A stretch of DNA of 64,000 nucleotides. Source: Atrina japonica (lineage: Eukaryota; Mollusca; Bivalvia; Pterioida; Pinnidae). Below the pieces are notes generated by a model. The model had not been told where the DNA came from, did not search any database, and saw nothing but the letters and a program-made list of their open reading frames with translations. The translations under genes and the position numbers were made by a program. Positions 27,786 through 39,204 of the stretch are shown here, one piece after another. Position 1 is the stretch's first letter. Each line of letters begins with the position of its first letter. The stretch spans positions 300,001 to 364,000 of the forward strand of contig BROG01000226.1 in the NCBI GenBank assembly GCA_030159075.1. The letters are read 5' to 3'.

Positions 27786-27786
<1 letters not shown>

Positions 27787-27875
<89 letters not shown>
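27787..27875. repeat. (TA)n microsatellite
   Basis: About 88 bp of uninterrupted TA alternation. Confidence 0.97.
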
Positions 27876-27878
<3 letters not shown>

Positions 27879-27884
27879 ATATAT

Positions 27885-27975
27885 ATACATAATTAAATTC
27901 AAGCCCAACTGATGCAGTCTTATTTACAGAAACGATCAAAATAAGACTATAATTTTGGTATTGTTTGTAATGTTG
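27885..27975 (+). repeat. Dispersed repeat with decayed hammerhead-like core (copy 1)
   Basis: CTGATGC at 27909 and GAAAC at 27929-27933 are separated by 13 bases, followed by TATAATTTTGGTATT. The same layout recurs at 41.70, 44.56, 46.40 and 49.29 kb. The final base of the CTGATGA box is changed here. Confidence 0.55.
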
Positions 27976-28069
27976 ATATGCAGGAAGCCAGTTTTTAAAG
28001 GTGGTTACAATATAACCAGGAAGAGACTGACATCTGGCCTTCAGCAGTTTAACTGGCAAACCTCACAAA

Positions 28070-28168
28070 ATCAGCTTAGTTTCCAGCGGGACTCAATCCT
28101 CGCTGAGACAGACCTCGCGGTGGTTTAAAGCGCTATACAGTCACCACTCGATCATAGAGGTCCCGATT
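28070..28168 (-). mobile_element. tRNA-derived SINE head fragment
   Basis: On the minus strand an A-box-like GATCGAGTGG is followed, about 50 bases later, by a B-box-like GGATTGAGTCC and CGCTGG. The layout is tRNA-derived, but the spacing is too long and the stems too poor for a functional tRNA. Confidence 0.5.
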
Positions 28169-28468
28169 CCATATGAATATCTTTTGATAGTCAGAAAAAC
28201 CTATTCATGTACATCATATGCATGTATCCATATTTGTAAAATTACAGCAGATATAGCGAACCGACATAAAGGGGTTATTGCGCAGACAAACATCTATAAA
28301 CGGACATGGGTAGGGACACGAAGTGTATATGACCGTGGTTCTTTGGTACGCGACACTCAGTTGCATCAAGAATATACGTCTAACTTATATGGTGAACCTT
28401 CTTTAAGTAGTGGTACATAAAAGGAAAATCAACAAAGAGGAATAACTCTGTAAATAAATAGTGTTGTT
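28169..28468. other. No gene recognised
   Basis: A 78-codon plus-strand frame has no recognisable family. Confidence 0.45.
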
Positions 28469-28480
28469 TTTAAACGACTC

Positions 28481-28772
28481 GAGCCGGCCTGGCTCAGTCG
28501 GTAGCGCGCTCGACTTTTGATCGTGAGGTCGTGAGATTGAGTACAGCCTGCGACAGGTTGGTTTTCTTTCGTTCGGATGAGACAGTAAAACTTGAGGTCC
28601 CGTGTCGCAGTTGGTTTCGGCACGCTAAAGAACCCTCACTGCTCAATGGCCGTAAGTGCCGAGCATAGGCCAAAATTTGAAGCCCTTCACCGCATTTGGT
28701 GACGTCTCCATATGAGTGAAAGATTCTTGAGTGGGACGTTAAACAACAATAAACAAACAAACAAACAAACAA
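28481..28772 (+). mobile_element. Complete tRNA-derived SINE with 12-bp target duplication
   Basis: The element is 292 bp. The head has an A box, TGGCTCAGTCGG, at 28490-28501 and a weakened B box near 28530. A central domain contains AAAGAACCCTCACTGCTCA and GTGACGTCTCCATATGAG. The 3' end is GGGACGTTAAACAACAA with (CAAA)n repeats. It is bracketed by identical TTTAAACGACTC at 28469-28480 and 28773-28784. This is the hallmark of LINE-mediated insertion and defines both ends exactly. The internal domain resembles widespread bivalve SINEs, but I do not assign a named family. Confidence 0.92.
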
Positions 28773-28784
28773 TTTAAACGACTC

Positions 28785-29838
28785 TTCCAACCATCAAATT
28801 GAATACATATGAAAACTAGTTAAAATAGCCGCCTTTTGGATCAGACAAGACAAATAAATAATAGGCGTAGCATTGAATATAAAGGGTAGAGAGGAACAAA
28901 TTCGGTATACGATAATACGTTTCATGAAGGCGTACATATTTACATATATCGTTGACCAAGGTTAAGGAATGGCGGATTTATGGCTCGGACAAGTACACGA
29001 TTAAGGGCGGACGACGGCCGAAGAACTCCATAGCATAATACATCTTGTTAAACGACGGGCTAAAGCCACATGCATGTTAAAATACATATTTTAAGAAAAT
29101 GAACTAAAGGACCTTAGCATAATAGAGAAAAACAATTGACATTTTTTTTTATTTATCACGGGCATTATCATTTGACTATCTATGAGTATGAACATTGGTA
29201 GGTAACAAAGATTTTGATTAGCTTAGATATTTCGGTATATATTGTATCTACTAATTAGTACGCTTTGGATTCCACTCTATATTCACTTACGCGACAAGAC
29301 GTTTTCCAACAGCAGGGTCTCAGATGGACTAATTGCATATTATATGCCCCAATAACTGTTCTTTTTAGTACACAAATACTACAATATATCTTGTAAAATA
29401 ATGACATATTTGAAAAGGATTCTTGCACCAGACATTTCGGCAACAGATGATAGAATGATATCAAATCACTCGGAACTGAATAAAGATATTATTCCGGCAT
29501 TTAATGTGGCTAGATTGATAACCAGTATAATTTATGGTTATTGATAGGTACTATAAATGTCGTTATGTATTGAACCCTCTCTGTCGATTAAAGTTAAAAA
29601 CACCAATTGTATATGTTATAATTATATTAACTTTTTCGACTGTAAATATAAAAGTGAACTATTTGTACTTACTTCATACGCCTTACCCTCAAAGCTGCGT
29701 CTGCTATTCGATAGATTCCGTTAATACTCTTGATTAACCCAGAGTGTACCTATTTCTGTCCGTACAAAGTATATAGAACCGTACATAGTTATATGTCTGT
29801 GTAAAAGTTAAGTTCTTACGGATAATCGAAACACCAAA
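28785..29838. other. No gene recognised
   Basis: AT-rich sequence with short unrecognised frames at 29255-29464 (minus) and 29534-29737 (plus). Confidence 0.5.
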
Positions 29839-29839
29839 T

Positions 29840-30230
29840 CTATTAGAATATAAAAATTTCAGATACCAAAGTATAAATCAATAGAATGTCCAGGACACAG
29901 ATACAAATCCGGTAAAAATGATGGAAACCAAAAATGCCGTGAGGAGTAAGCATACGACCGGTCACACCCGCCGTGAGTCCACCGTCCAACGAAACAAGTG
30001 AGGAGGTATCCTCGTCACATTTGGTACGTCAACAACCGCCAACTGCAACTCAACATTTCACTTAGTGCACTCGCAAACAAGACTATTATACCCGTAAAAG
30101 CGACATTAAAACGCGGTTTTCGATATGCTGTATCATATGTCGTGCACGCCCTGGGATTTGTGTGAAATATAAACTCCATATCCTCACTTAAATGTGGAAA
30201 ATTGACAATGGGAAAGCCGAAATCGTCGCG
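29840..30230 (-). mobile_element. Penelope-like 3' tail of the 30-31 kb copy
   Basis: CAGATACCAAAGTATAAAT, AGAATGTCCAGGACACAG and CACACCCGCCGTGAGTCC mark the tail blocks. They adjoin the RT remnant on the same strand, which ties the tail sequence to the coding family. Confidence 0.7.
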
Positions 30231-30232
30231 TT

Positions 30233-30840
30233 TTAGTATAGCTTAGTTGTTAATTTCCCGTCTGTGTTTATTTTAAGTAAAATGTCTAAGTATAAAGCGT
30301 GTGTGCTTGATTCTGTTGTATCTTTAATTTCTAGTTCGCTGGGATATATCGCATTGACATATGTATGAAAATTTTCATTATTAATTGACAAAACGTCATC
30401 GAAAGGTCTAAATGCGAAATCAAAGGACACCGCTAACTTTTTCTTCTTTTGATTCAGCAGTTTCTGAATGAAGTCTGCTTCGTATGAATAAAGGAACACA
30501 ATTGGTTCCCATAGGAATGCCGATAGTTTGTTGAAAGACCACGTCTCCGAACATTACAAATATATTGTCGATTAGAAATTCCAAAGTATCCTGATAGCCA
30601 ATCACTAGGTCATGCTGAAAAGTCTTTCTTTTAATTTTTTATGTGGAATAGTAGTGTAAAGAGTAGAGAAGTCATAAGTTTTGATACTGTGAATTTGAGA
30701 AAAATTGTGTGCCTTCAAATTTTCTAAAAGCTGTTTAGAATTTCTAAGGTACAACGCTTCTGGAATAAGCAAAAAGGTCAAGTTCGGTGATAATGTCATC
30801 AGTTTGTTTTAGATCTGATATTGGCGAAAGGTGTGTCCAG
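30233..30840 (-). pseudogene. Penelope-like reverse transcriptase, frameshifted
   Basis: Three minus-strand frames together cover an RT core. Positions 30799 to 30605 hold IKTYDFSTLYTTIPHKK. Positions 30605 to 30420 hold FQQTIGIPMGTNC. Positions 30499 to 30233 hold FLYSYEADFIQKLL, FDDVLSINN and ELEIKDTTESS. The catalytic box reads P-F-D-D where YIDD is expected, and at least two frame changes occur, so the copy is dead. The neighbouring tail confirms orientation. Confidence 0.8.
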
Positions 30841-31030
30841 TCACCTGTATATATGGTCAGTTCAGTAAAAAGGTCAAGTTCAGAATACTATAACAGTTTG
30901 TTTTCCTGAGACTGTATAGGGGGACTTCTGAGAGGGGGACTTCATATTGTTTAACAAGATCCCCGCATTAACCATAAAATTTTCTTAGTGACGATTTCAA
31001 GCACTCAACAACGTAACCATATGTGAGTCG
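30841..31030 (-). pseudogene. Rearranged Penelope-like C-terminal piece
   Basis: Minus-strand sequence near 31016-30930 matches the post-RT block seen at 13.18-13.26 kb (GTTACGTTGTTGA, GGGGATCTTGTTAAA, AGTCCCCCTCTCAGA). It lies upstream of the RT core, where it does not belong in an intact element. Two copies, or a nested insertion, are therefore joined here. Confidence 0.5.
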
Positions 31031-31422
31031 TTGCCTATGAACATTAATATACAAAAAACAAAATGTCTCTGTTTTTTTTCAACTTATGTTGCTATTTAAT
31101 TTATTTTAAATTGAGCACACTATCAACAGTATACGGTTACACATATATGACTATGGTCATCGAGGCAGACAATGATATAATGTAATTAAAACCAAAATCA
31201 TATATATTTCTAAAATTGACTTTGGTGAAATATTATACAAAAATCTCATAGCATTGACATCATAAACATAATACAAAGGTTATGGGTTTCTTCAAAAGGT
31301 CAGAATGCTCAAGACGATCATTTCACTCATTAAGATTGCATCTAACAGATATGAATTTCCCACAGAAAATTCTCATTTGTGACAAAGCGAAGTACTAAAT
31401 CTAAATTAATCGTCAAAAATTG
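31031..31422. other. No gene recognised
   Basis: Short AT-rich spacer. Confidence 0.5.
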
Positions 31423-31824
31423 TGGCACGCAAAAATCGCATTAATGAGTTAAAACTAGCTTTTTTCAGTTAAACCTAGTTTTTCTCAAGTTAATGTGGGT
31501 TAAAAAATAAAGCCTAGATTTTCTCCAGTTAATCCTATTTTTTCTCGAGACTAAAATTTACTGGAGATGAACTAGGTTTACCTGAGAAAATTTATAATAA
31601 GTTTAAATGTGCCAAAATGACTTTAAAACGTATTAATGTGATTGTGGCGCAATTAAACCTCGTTTTTCTCAGTTACTCTAGGTTTTTGTACAAAACAAAC
31701 TAGATTTAACTCATGTTTGCAATTTTGATAACTTAGTTTTCTCAAGTAAACCTATTTTATCTCCAGTTAATGAGGGTTACCGAAAAAACTGGGTTTGACT
31801 CATTTATGTGATTTTGGCGTGCCA
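31423..31824. mobile_element. MITE-like foldback element, 402 bp
   Basis: Imperfect terminal inverted repeats of about 45 bp face each other. The left begins TGGCACGCAAAAATCGCATT and runs to ATGAGTTAAAACTAG. The right, read inverted, begins TGGCACGCCAAAATCACATA and runs to ATGAGTCAAACCCAG. The interior holds many copies, in both orientations, of a word near CCTAGTTTTTCTCAGTTAA. No coding capacity. A TA target duplication is possible (TA follows the right end, TG precedes the left) but not proven. Confidence 0.75.
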
Positions 31825-32199
31825 TACAAACGCGTCTAAGATTATGATAAGTAAAAAGAATGTTTCTTTATTTGAAGAACGATGAAATGTAAACGGAATA
31901 TCACTTTATGATAAAATATCAGCTGGTATTGAAATATTAGTAATTGAAAAAAGTACACCTTTGTCAAAACAGAATTAACTTTATTTCCTATTAGTTTTTC
32001 TAAATATTTATTCTAAATTGTTTAACGGCTTAATTAAATATTAAAGTTGTGCAAAAACAGCTGAGATGACAGACCTATGGTTGGAGTTTTACTTCAAGAC
32101 TCGAACAATGCAGAATTGGCTTAACCAAAAACTTTATTATTCATTTTTTCTGCAGGACTGTGTGATAATTTTATAAAAACTACTCAATATATCTATTTT
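31825..32199. other. No gene recognised
   Basis: AT-rich sequence with nothing identifiable. Confidence 0.5.
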
Positions 32200-32204
32200 A
32201 TTTG

Positions 32205-32345
32205 AATTTGACTGGAGTCACGGCGGGTGTGACCGATCAACAGGGGATACTTACTCCTCCATGGCACACGACCCCAAATCTGAATTTCCAGAGGTCCGTC
32301 TTTGTTTAATATCACCAGATTTGTAGATGTATTTATGTAGATTTA
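32205..32345 (+). mobile_element. Penelope-like 3' tail remnant
   Basis: ACTGGAGTCACGGCGGGTG, ACCGATCAACAGGGGATAC, TTACTCCTCCATGG, TTCCAGAGGTCCGTC and ATCACCAGATTTGTAGATG follow the order of the tail at 26.88-27.0 kb. Confidence 0.7.
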
Positions 32346-33330
32346 TACCTTGTTATCTAATATTTGATATCTTCGACGTAATAGCTCTTATTATCTTTTC
32401 TTTAATGGGAAAGAAACAATGCATTTTTCAGTTAACTAATAGAAATAATTTGATGAATAGATAACAATAATTTTAAACAGTTTTTAAAATTCTATTTAAG
32501 AAAAATTGTGGCACAGTTAACAAGTCTAATCGGAATAAAAAAAGTCAGTGATTATATCAAGATCAAGTGTTTTCAACAGTGAAGTTATATCTTTTATCTT
32601 TATTGCCTATGTTTACAGATGTAGCTAAACTGAGAATGAGGCAAATGTGGAATTTTCGTTTTCCCTTTTTAAGTTACAACTGCTACCAACATGTGATAAC
32701 AGGTGTAAGATTAGATTGTGACGTCTTTCAAAGGTCAAAAGGTTATCCAAGGTAATCTGTTTTGCATATGAGCCTAGAAGTTGAATCTTGCAACGAACCC
32801 TCGTACAAGTGGCATCACAGATAATTGTGTCTGTATGGACACCGACATGGCAAAAAGTCAAACGGTAAATCAGTTTCATTTATGCTAATGAATTAATTGA
32901 TTTAAGACAGTATGGTAAGACTACAAAGGGTCGTGACCTAGAAAATCAGTTAACTCAGAATACGAAATGGTGGAAAATGGAGAACTACTGGATTTAGTTT
33001 TGGACAACAGGTTAACTTGTTTATCATTTGTCTAGAGAGATAATTAACAAACTAATTATGTAATTGTCAGATTTGGCAACATAGGAGCACATTTCCATCT
33101 ATGCAATTACAACAGGGATTCGTTGTGTGGTATAACCATCATCTCCACTTAGTATAAATTACCATATCTATTAACAGATATCCAAGGTGTTCCTTCATAC
33201 GAATACATAAATTCATTTTTATTATTTTTCTATAACAAATGTTTATTAAAAATAAGATGCCTCCGCACATGAGATGAAAACAGGTTTAACAGCGTATGAG
33301 AGAAACGTTAATAAAATAGTTAAATCCCAT
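32346..33330. other. No gene recognised
   Basis: Frames at 32567-32755 (plus) and 32625-32879 (minus) overlap each other and match nothing I know. Confidence 0.5.
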
Positions 33331-33379
33331 GCAGAAAAATGTGGAGCTTAAAGCAGTTGTTGAATCGTCTTAGCGATTG

Positions 33380-33625
33380 CAAAGAAGCTTTGTTCCGGAC
33401 ACCTGATCCCTTTCTGCTTGTGATTCACAGCCGCTCTTCGTCTTCAGACTGTTATATCTTTAGATCAAATATCCATTGGCACTTCTTCATTATATTTATT
33501 TCATTTGAACTGTAAATTTGGTGTCCTAGTCCGTATGGAATCCTAACTTCTCCATCGCACCTGATGCCATCTCTGTATATCCATAGTTCCGTTTTTATAT
33601 AAATGTCCATCATATATGTATAAAG
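33380..33625 (+). mobile_element. Penelope-like tail remnant
   Basis: TTCCGGACACCTGATCCC, then ATATCCATTGGCACTTCTTC and ATTTGAACTG, then CACCTGATGCCATCTCTGTA correspond to successive tail blocks of the copies at 43.3 kb and 26.9 kb. Confidence 0.55.
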
Positions 33626-33929
33626 TCTCTTTCTAACAATAGATATGTTGCAATCTCTGATTTTTGCGATATGACATAATATAACACTTTTTGGTACAAA
33701 CACAAGATGGCTGATAGCTGAGAAACGGCAATTTTCAATTAGTTAGTTTTCTGGAATATAGTTGATACAATAAATTATCTCTCATCGGAACATGAAATAG
33801 AATCTCAATCCATTTAAACCTGATACAATATATACCCCTGTTAAACTGCAAAGTCTGGTTGAAAATTGGTGATCCATAATTTATTTACTTTTATTCATAC
33901 ATTCGTAGAATAGAGTTAAAAAGGAGAAT

Positions 33930-34260
33930 ATAAAAATATCAGATACCAAAGTATGAATCTTCAGGACAACCAGGATACAAATTATTGATTATTGGACAAA
34001 CACAGACCTCTGGAAACCCAGAGTTGGGATCCGGTGCTATGAAATAGTAAGCATCCCCTATTTTTGAAAATACTTATCCTACGGGAATTTCTGTGTTAAC
34101 CATGCGATGTCAATAAATTCTGTTCTGTTGTCTTTAATTTCTAGTTCGTAGGTTGCATTGACGTAAATTCTGTATGAAAATTGCCATTCTTAATTCACAA
34201 ATCCTCATCGATGTTCTTTTAGAAATTGATCTTTGCAAAATAAAATGAACACTACCTTCA
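33930..34260 (-). pseudogene. Penelope-like tail plus short RT remnant
   Basis: The tail (CAGATACCAAAGTATGAAT, ACACAGACCTCTGGAAA, GGGATCCGGTG) runs directly into sequence matching the ELEIKD-to-DDVL part of the RT on the minus strand (about 34130-34220, with TTTAATTTCTAGTTCG and TTGCATTGACGTA). A large internal deletion removes the stretch between tail and RT. Confidence 0.6.
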
Positions 34261-34805
34261 TCATAAGGCATAAATAAATGGCATGTGTTTGTTATTGTCG
34301 ATCTCTGTCCAGACTATTAATTACGCAAATAACGGGCTCCCAAATGTATAGTTCATTATTTTAAAATTTAAAACAAAGTGTGAAATTAAGTCAACTTGAT
34401 GAATATTAATAAATCCAGTTAAATAAGACAATATATCAACTAGACAGCATTTATAGAATCAGTGAAACATTGATCTACTGTTTCATTCATTCGCTTATTG
34501 GTGTTCTATACAACAGGAGTCTTTCATATATTTTGTACTGATCCACATAGATATACGCGTGTTTTAATTACACTACCACTGCACTACTTGTCTCACTGAT
34601 AAACGTGCTTCACTCACTTCATTAAGACATTACATAATAAAACCGGTATCACCCGTCATCTCGTTTCAGTACTTAAAAGTGCTTTGATATAACTCGGTAT
34701 ATTTCTGATTCACTCACTAAACAATTGCCCAAAACAAAAACTTTGATTCATTTTACCCGACAAAAAAGTCCATACACACGATAATTAAAAGTCCATAATT
34801 TTCTG
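34261..34805. other. No gene recognised
   Basis: AT-rich spacer. Confidence 0.5.
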
Positions 34806-34807
34806 TA

Positions 34808-35372
34808 AACATACATACATCCATCCATCCATCCATCTATACGTATATACATGTATCCATCTATACGTATATACATGTATGCATGCATACATACATACAT
34901 ACATACATACATACATACATACATACATACATACATACATACATACATACATACATACATACGTACAGCCATTCATCCATCCATCCATCCATCCATACAT
35001 ACATATATACATGCATGCATGCATGTAGGCATACATACATACATACATACATACATACATACATACATACATACATACATACATACATACATACATACAT
35101 ACATACATACATACATACATACAGCCATCCATCCATCCATCCATCCATATATACATGTATGCATGTATGTAGGCATACATACATACATACATACATACAT
35201 ACATACATACATACATACATACATACATACATACATACATACATGCATGCATGCATACATACATACATACATACATACATACATACATACATACATACAT
35301 ACATACATACATACACACAAATACATACATACATACACACATACATACATACATACATACATACATACATTT
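34808..35372. repeat. (CATA)n/(CATC)n tetranucleotide array
   Basis: About 560 bp of CATA units. Compound blocks that start with CAGCCATCCATCC and end with ATGTAGGCATACAT are embedded at 34968-35035 and 35121-35178, giving a loose 150-bp higher-order period. Every frame on both strands is nearly stop-free, so the apparent Tyr/Thr/His-rich and Met/Tyr/Val/Cys-rich proteins are artefacts. Confidence 0.97.
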
Positions 35373-36410
35373 TCGATTCCCTAATCCTAAAACCTAGTTT
35401 AAAATTGGTTTCATAATTCTCTAAATATTCTTACAACATCAACGCAAAACCTCTTAGAAATATTTACTTTTTATGAAGTAATTTATGATAATTTTCTGCT
35501 TTATGGAAGGCGACACGTGCCACATGCATTAATGAATTTGATGTCGTTAAAACGAAATGAAACTTGTAATAACAGCTAAATATTTGGGTCACATAAAGAA
35601 CACCACTGGAGGAGAGAGACATCTTGAGTTTACAAGACGAAATACAAAGACCAGGAATGGAGTTAAAGGGGAATCCATCCACCTAAGATGTATGAAGATT
35701 TGATACTTAAATATTTCAGTGATATCATTGAAACATATGAAAATATTGCATCTCCGTGTTTTTGTACTTATGATAAGTTTGGCACTAGGATTGTTTTGAA
35801 TGTTGTTTTGGATATTATCTAGCATACCAAGAAATATTTCATAGAGCTTACAGTTGTTTTCAGTTGTGAAATTAAACATAAAAATTACGTCAAAGATTAC
35901 ATATATAAACATGTTATTACCAAAAATAATATTGACCAGCGATAAACGTTGATTTTACAAGTAGTATAGACATACACTAAAGAGTATAGATATTTTAATG
36001 TCGACACTGTAGATTAAATTATTTTAATATATTTTAAATTCCAACGCACCTGTTGATTCTTATATGTTATTATAGTGAAATGTATCCGCGCTTTTTCTAC
36101 GTTGTAAATAAATATGACGTTTACCGATGATACATCTGTAAATTGCTGTAATTTGATTACAAAATCATCGTAGTCGTCTTTTTCTTCATCTTCTATCCGT
36201 TAATTTTGAATGTGAATATGTTTCACCAATATGGAAACATTCCTGCTGGACGATGTCGGAAATTGACTTATACTACAAAAGTTGATATAAAGCAGACTTT
36301 GAGTTTTCTCATGTGATACTCATCAAAAAAATAATACGCCAGTTTTAAGTCCCATAAGAATCAAAGTACTGAACATTTCGCTTACAAATGGACAAGCAAT
36401 ATTATGACAT
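35373..36410. other. No gene recognised
   Basis: Frames at 35464-35682 and 35589-35912 on the minus strand overlap in different phases and have no family I can name. They may be remnants of a coding mobile element. Confidence 0.4.
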
Positions 36411-36419
36411 GTCGGTTTT

Positions 36420-36510
36420 GTATGTCTAAGGTAGATAAAGGATTAGTGTCATCGCTTATCAACAATGAGACCCGGGTTCGATCCTAGGATTGAGTTTTCT
36501 TTGACTGCGA
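36420..36510 (+). mobile_element. tRNA-derived SINE head relic
   Basis: A perfect B box, GGTTCGATCC, lies at about 36475-36486 inside GACCCGGGTTCGATCCTAGG, with a T-arm-like CCCGG...CCTAGG surround. An A box is only weakly present near 36445. The acceptor and anticodon stems do not fold well, so a functional tRNA is unlikely. Confidence 0.4.
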
Positions 36511-36599
36511 ATATAGCGAAATTAAGTCCCCGTGAATAAAAGCAACTATACAGTATTATACATTTATTGCCTTTGTATTAAGTCAACACTACTCATTCA

Positions 36600-37330
36600 G
36601 TGTATATCATATAAAAATCACAGACACAAAAGTATTATTTTACAGGATGTTAAAGGGAAAATACATACAAATCTGGTGAAAACTGGAAAAACTGGGATCT
36701 CTGGAAATCCAGAGGCTACAGCAGGTGTCATGGAAGAGAATGTATCCCCTGTTGACCGATCACACCGGACGTGAGTCCACAGTCCAATTAAAATGAAATA
36801 ATCATTTGCCAGATCCTTGTCACAAAATTGGTACAGACTAAGCAACAATTACGATCGAAATATAAGTTTCATTTAGTTTTGCATTTATACCAACCTTAAA
36901 AGCAATTTCTAATATCCTTGTGACAACATGTAGGTAGTTTGCCTGTGTATATTAAATGTTCATATGTTGAACACTCCCTGGCATATCGTATCATCTGCGA
37001 GATATAAACACCATATACATGTTATTTCGACATATTACTACTTGATTGTGGGAAATTGACTCTGATGCTTGGTTCTAGTTCGTTGGGGTATATCGCATTG
37101 ACTTACTATGAAATTCCCAATGTTATAAGACATATAATCTAAATGTCAAATTAAAAGTCACTGCTAACTTTTGCTTCTTTTGATTCAGAAAAGATTCTAC
37201 ATGAAGTCTACTTCATATAAGTAAATGAACATGTCGATCGATGAATGGGCGCAATTGGTTCCAATGGGAATGCTGGCGGACATGCTGAAAGACCAGGAGT
37301 CCCTACAATAATACTTGAAAATTGAATTTT
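36600..37330 (-). pseudogene. Penelope-like element, tail and RT remnant
   Basis: The tail blocks (TTACAGGATGTTAAAGGGA, TCTCTGGAAATCCAGAGG, GACCGATCACACCGG) occupy 36600-36900. Minus-strand RT sequence follows at 37060-37330. It includes the complement of TTGGTTCCAATGGGAATGC (the G-I-P-M-G-T-N block at about 37255-37275) and of TTCGTTGGGGTATATCGC. Frame changes are frequent. This is the longest colinear copy of tail plus RT on the minus strand. Confidence 0.7.
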
Positions 37331-37445
37331 GAATTTGTCTTGCTCAGTACATCAGATTTCAGAAATAGCCAAAGTGGAATAAATCGTTTAGACTTTTTTT
37401 AATTTCCAGTCTCTAGTATCTCAAGTTTCACAACTGGATCTCAAA
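37322..37445 (+). repeat. Dispersed repeat, copy A
   Basis: CTTGCTCAGTACATCAGATT, CAGAAATAGCCAAAGT and TTTAGAC...AATTTC align in order with 49135-49240, where the words are CTTGCTCAGCCAATCAGATT and AGGATTAGCCAAAGTTGAG. Family unnamed. Confidence 0.5.
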
Positions 37446-37526
37446 CAAACTCTAGCGCTAGTTCGAAGCTCGATGGAGCATATTAGTCGATTACGGCTGA
37501 CGACTACTTAGTCACTTAACAATCAA

Positions 37527-37666
37527 ACAAACACTTACTAGTGTGAGCTTTACAGTGGCAATTTATATTTCCTTGGTTTCATTTAATCTTCTTCCTACAA
37601 ACACTTACTAGTGTGAGCTTTACAGTGGCAATTTATATTTCGTTGGTTTCATTTAATCTTCTTCCT
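37527..37666. repeat. Recent 70-bp tandem duplication
   Basis: Two adjacent 70-bp copies start at 37527 and 37597 with ACAAACACTTACTAGTG. They differ at one base (TTTCCTTGG against TTTCGTTGG). A third partial start, ACAAACT, follows at 37667. Confidence 0.95.
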
Positions 37667-37674
37667 ACAAACTA

Positions 37675-38580
37675 TAAACGCATAAGCGCAATTTATAGAT
37701 CACTGATGGATTTTAATCACCTTTGCTCTATTTATACTCCGTTGCCTATATTATGATTTTGTTACCGTTTCGTTGAAAGGAAAATCAATTGGTATATTTA
37801 AACATTCTGTAAATATTTATCTATTGGATTGTATTACCGAGACACTAAAATGAAGAGTTTTCCTCTTTTGGAAAATTAAATATATAAATAATTTATTTGA
37901 TACGTCCTATCAATGGAAACGTTTGTGTATGTCAAAAAAGGTTGACTGAACAAATGTAGGTAAAATTAATTTGATCAATTATAAATTTATTTCTAGAAAG
38001 TGAAAATATAAATAAAAAACAAACGGCAAATACAATCAAGACACTATTTGCTTTTACGTGGCAAAAATATTAATCAATCGATTTTTTAGTCATATTTTCG
38101 AGTATTAGAAATAGAAAAAAAGAAACAGGGTATGTTTCGTAATAAACAAATAGAAAGATTGGATCATAGTGCTAAATTCAGCTCTGCCTATGCCATTATA
38201 CAGTCTTAATGAAATAAATATAACAGAGTGCTTTTCTTTAGTGTTTGGCAAAACGTGTTATATCCCTTTTAATAGGAAAGGTTAACGTTTGACTTACTGG
38301 CATTGCTATGAGTGTGATGTCTGGCTTTGTCTGTTAGGATAATCATAGTCTTAAGTCCTGCGCCAGTATTGCATGGCCGTAATGGAATATATATGTGATA
38401 TAAATTAGATATAACAGGTACAAAACCCTAGGAGCAATCAATCACCATACGTTCAAATGTTTAAACCACTTGTCGGCAATAGACCGTTAGAAAATTGAGT
38501 CTTGCTTCTGTATATAAGGAAGTCAATCGGTTGCGTTTGTTTACAATACGTACCTGGTGTTATTGTATACAAATTAACTT
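37675..38580. other. No gene recognised
   Basis: AT-rich sequence with nothing identifiable. Confidence 0.5.
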
Positions 38581-38581
38581 G

Positions 38582-38696
<115 letters not shown>

Positions 38697-38758
38697 CGTA
38701 CATATATATACATGTATAATGTATATGTGTGTTTGTGTTTGTGTGTGTGAGTGTGTGT

Positions 38759-39204
38759 CAGTCGATTCCACTTAATTGCATACATAATAATTGCATATTC
38801 CTGTTAATTGCATAAAAACTCAAAACACAAAAATATTTTCCTATCTCTTATATGTTAAACATTTCTTTTAATTACATAGGTTAAACCATGAATTCCTGTT
38901 AATTGCTTAAAATTCCCACTAAAATGGTGGGAATGTACTGATTACGGTAAAAAGTTATATTTGGAAATACTAATTTAATAGAAATGTGAAAATACCAAAC
39001 TGTGTTTTATGAAAATTGTGCCTTTATGATATTATTTTACCCTAATGCTTAATGAGAATCCATTACCTAGGATGTTTAATGTAGTTTTATACATGCAAAT
39101 AAAAGGACTAGATGATTATGAATCATCATTGTTAAATATTGAAATACATTATTCCTATTAATTGCATATTCCTGTCATTTGCATAATTGCAATTAAGAGT
39201 AATC

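Noticed and set aside
28481..28555. Possible tRNA gene
   Set aside because: A box is good but the B box is degraded and stems do not pair. The segment is the head of a SINE with a target duplication.
34785..35416. Six overlapping frames of 130-190 codons rich in Met-Tyr-Val-Cys or Thr-Tyr-Ile-His
   Set aside because: Tetranucleotide repeats without stop codons are open in all frames on both strands.
36420..36510. Possible tRNA gene with perfect B box
   Set aside because: No credible acceptor or anticodon stem, and the A box is weak. Treated as a SINE relic.
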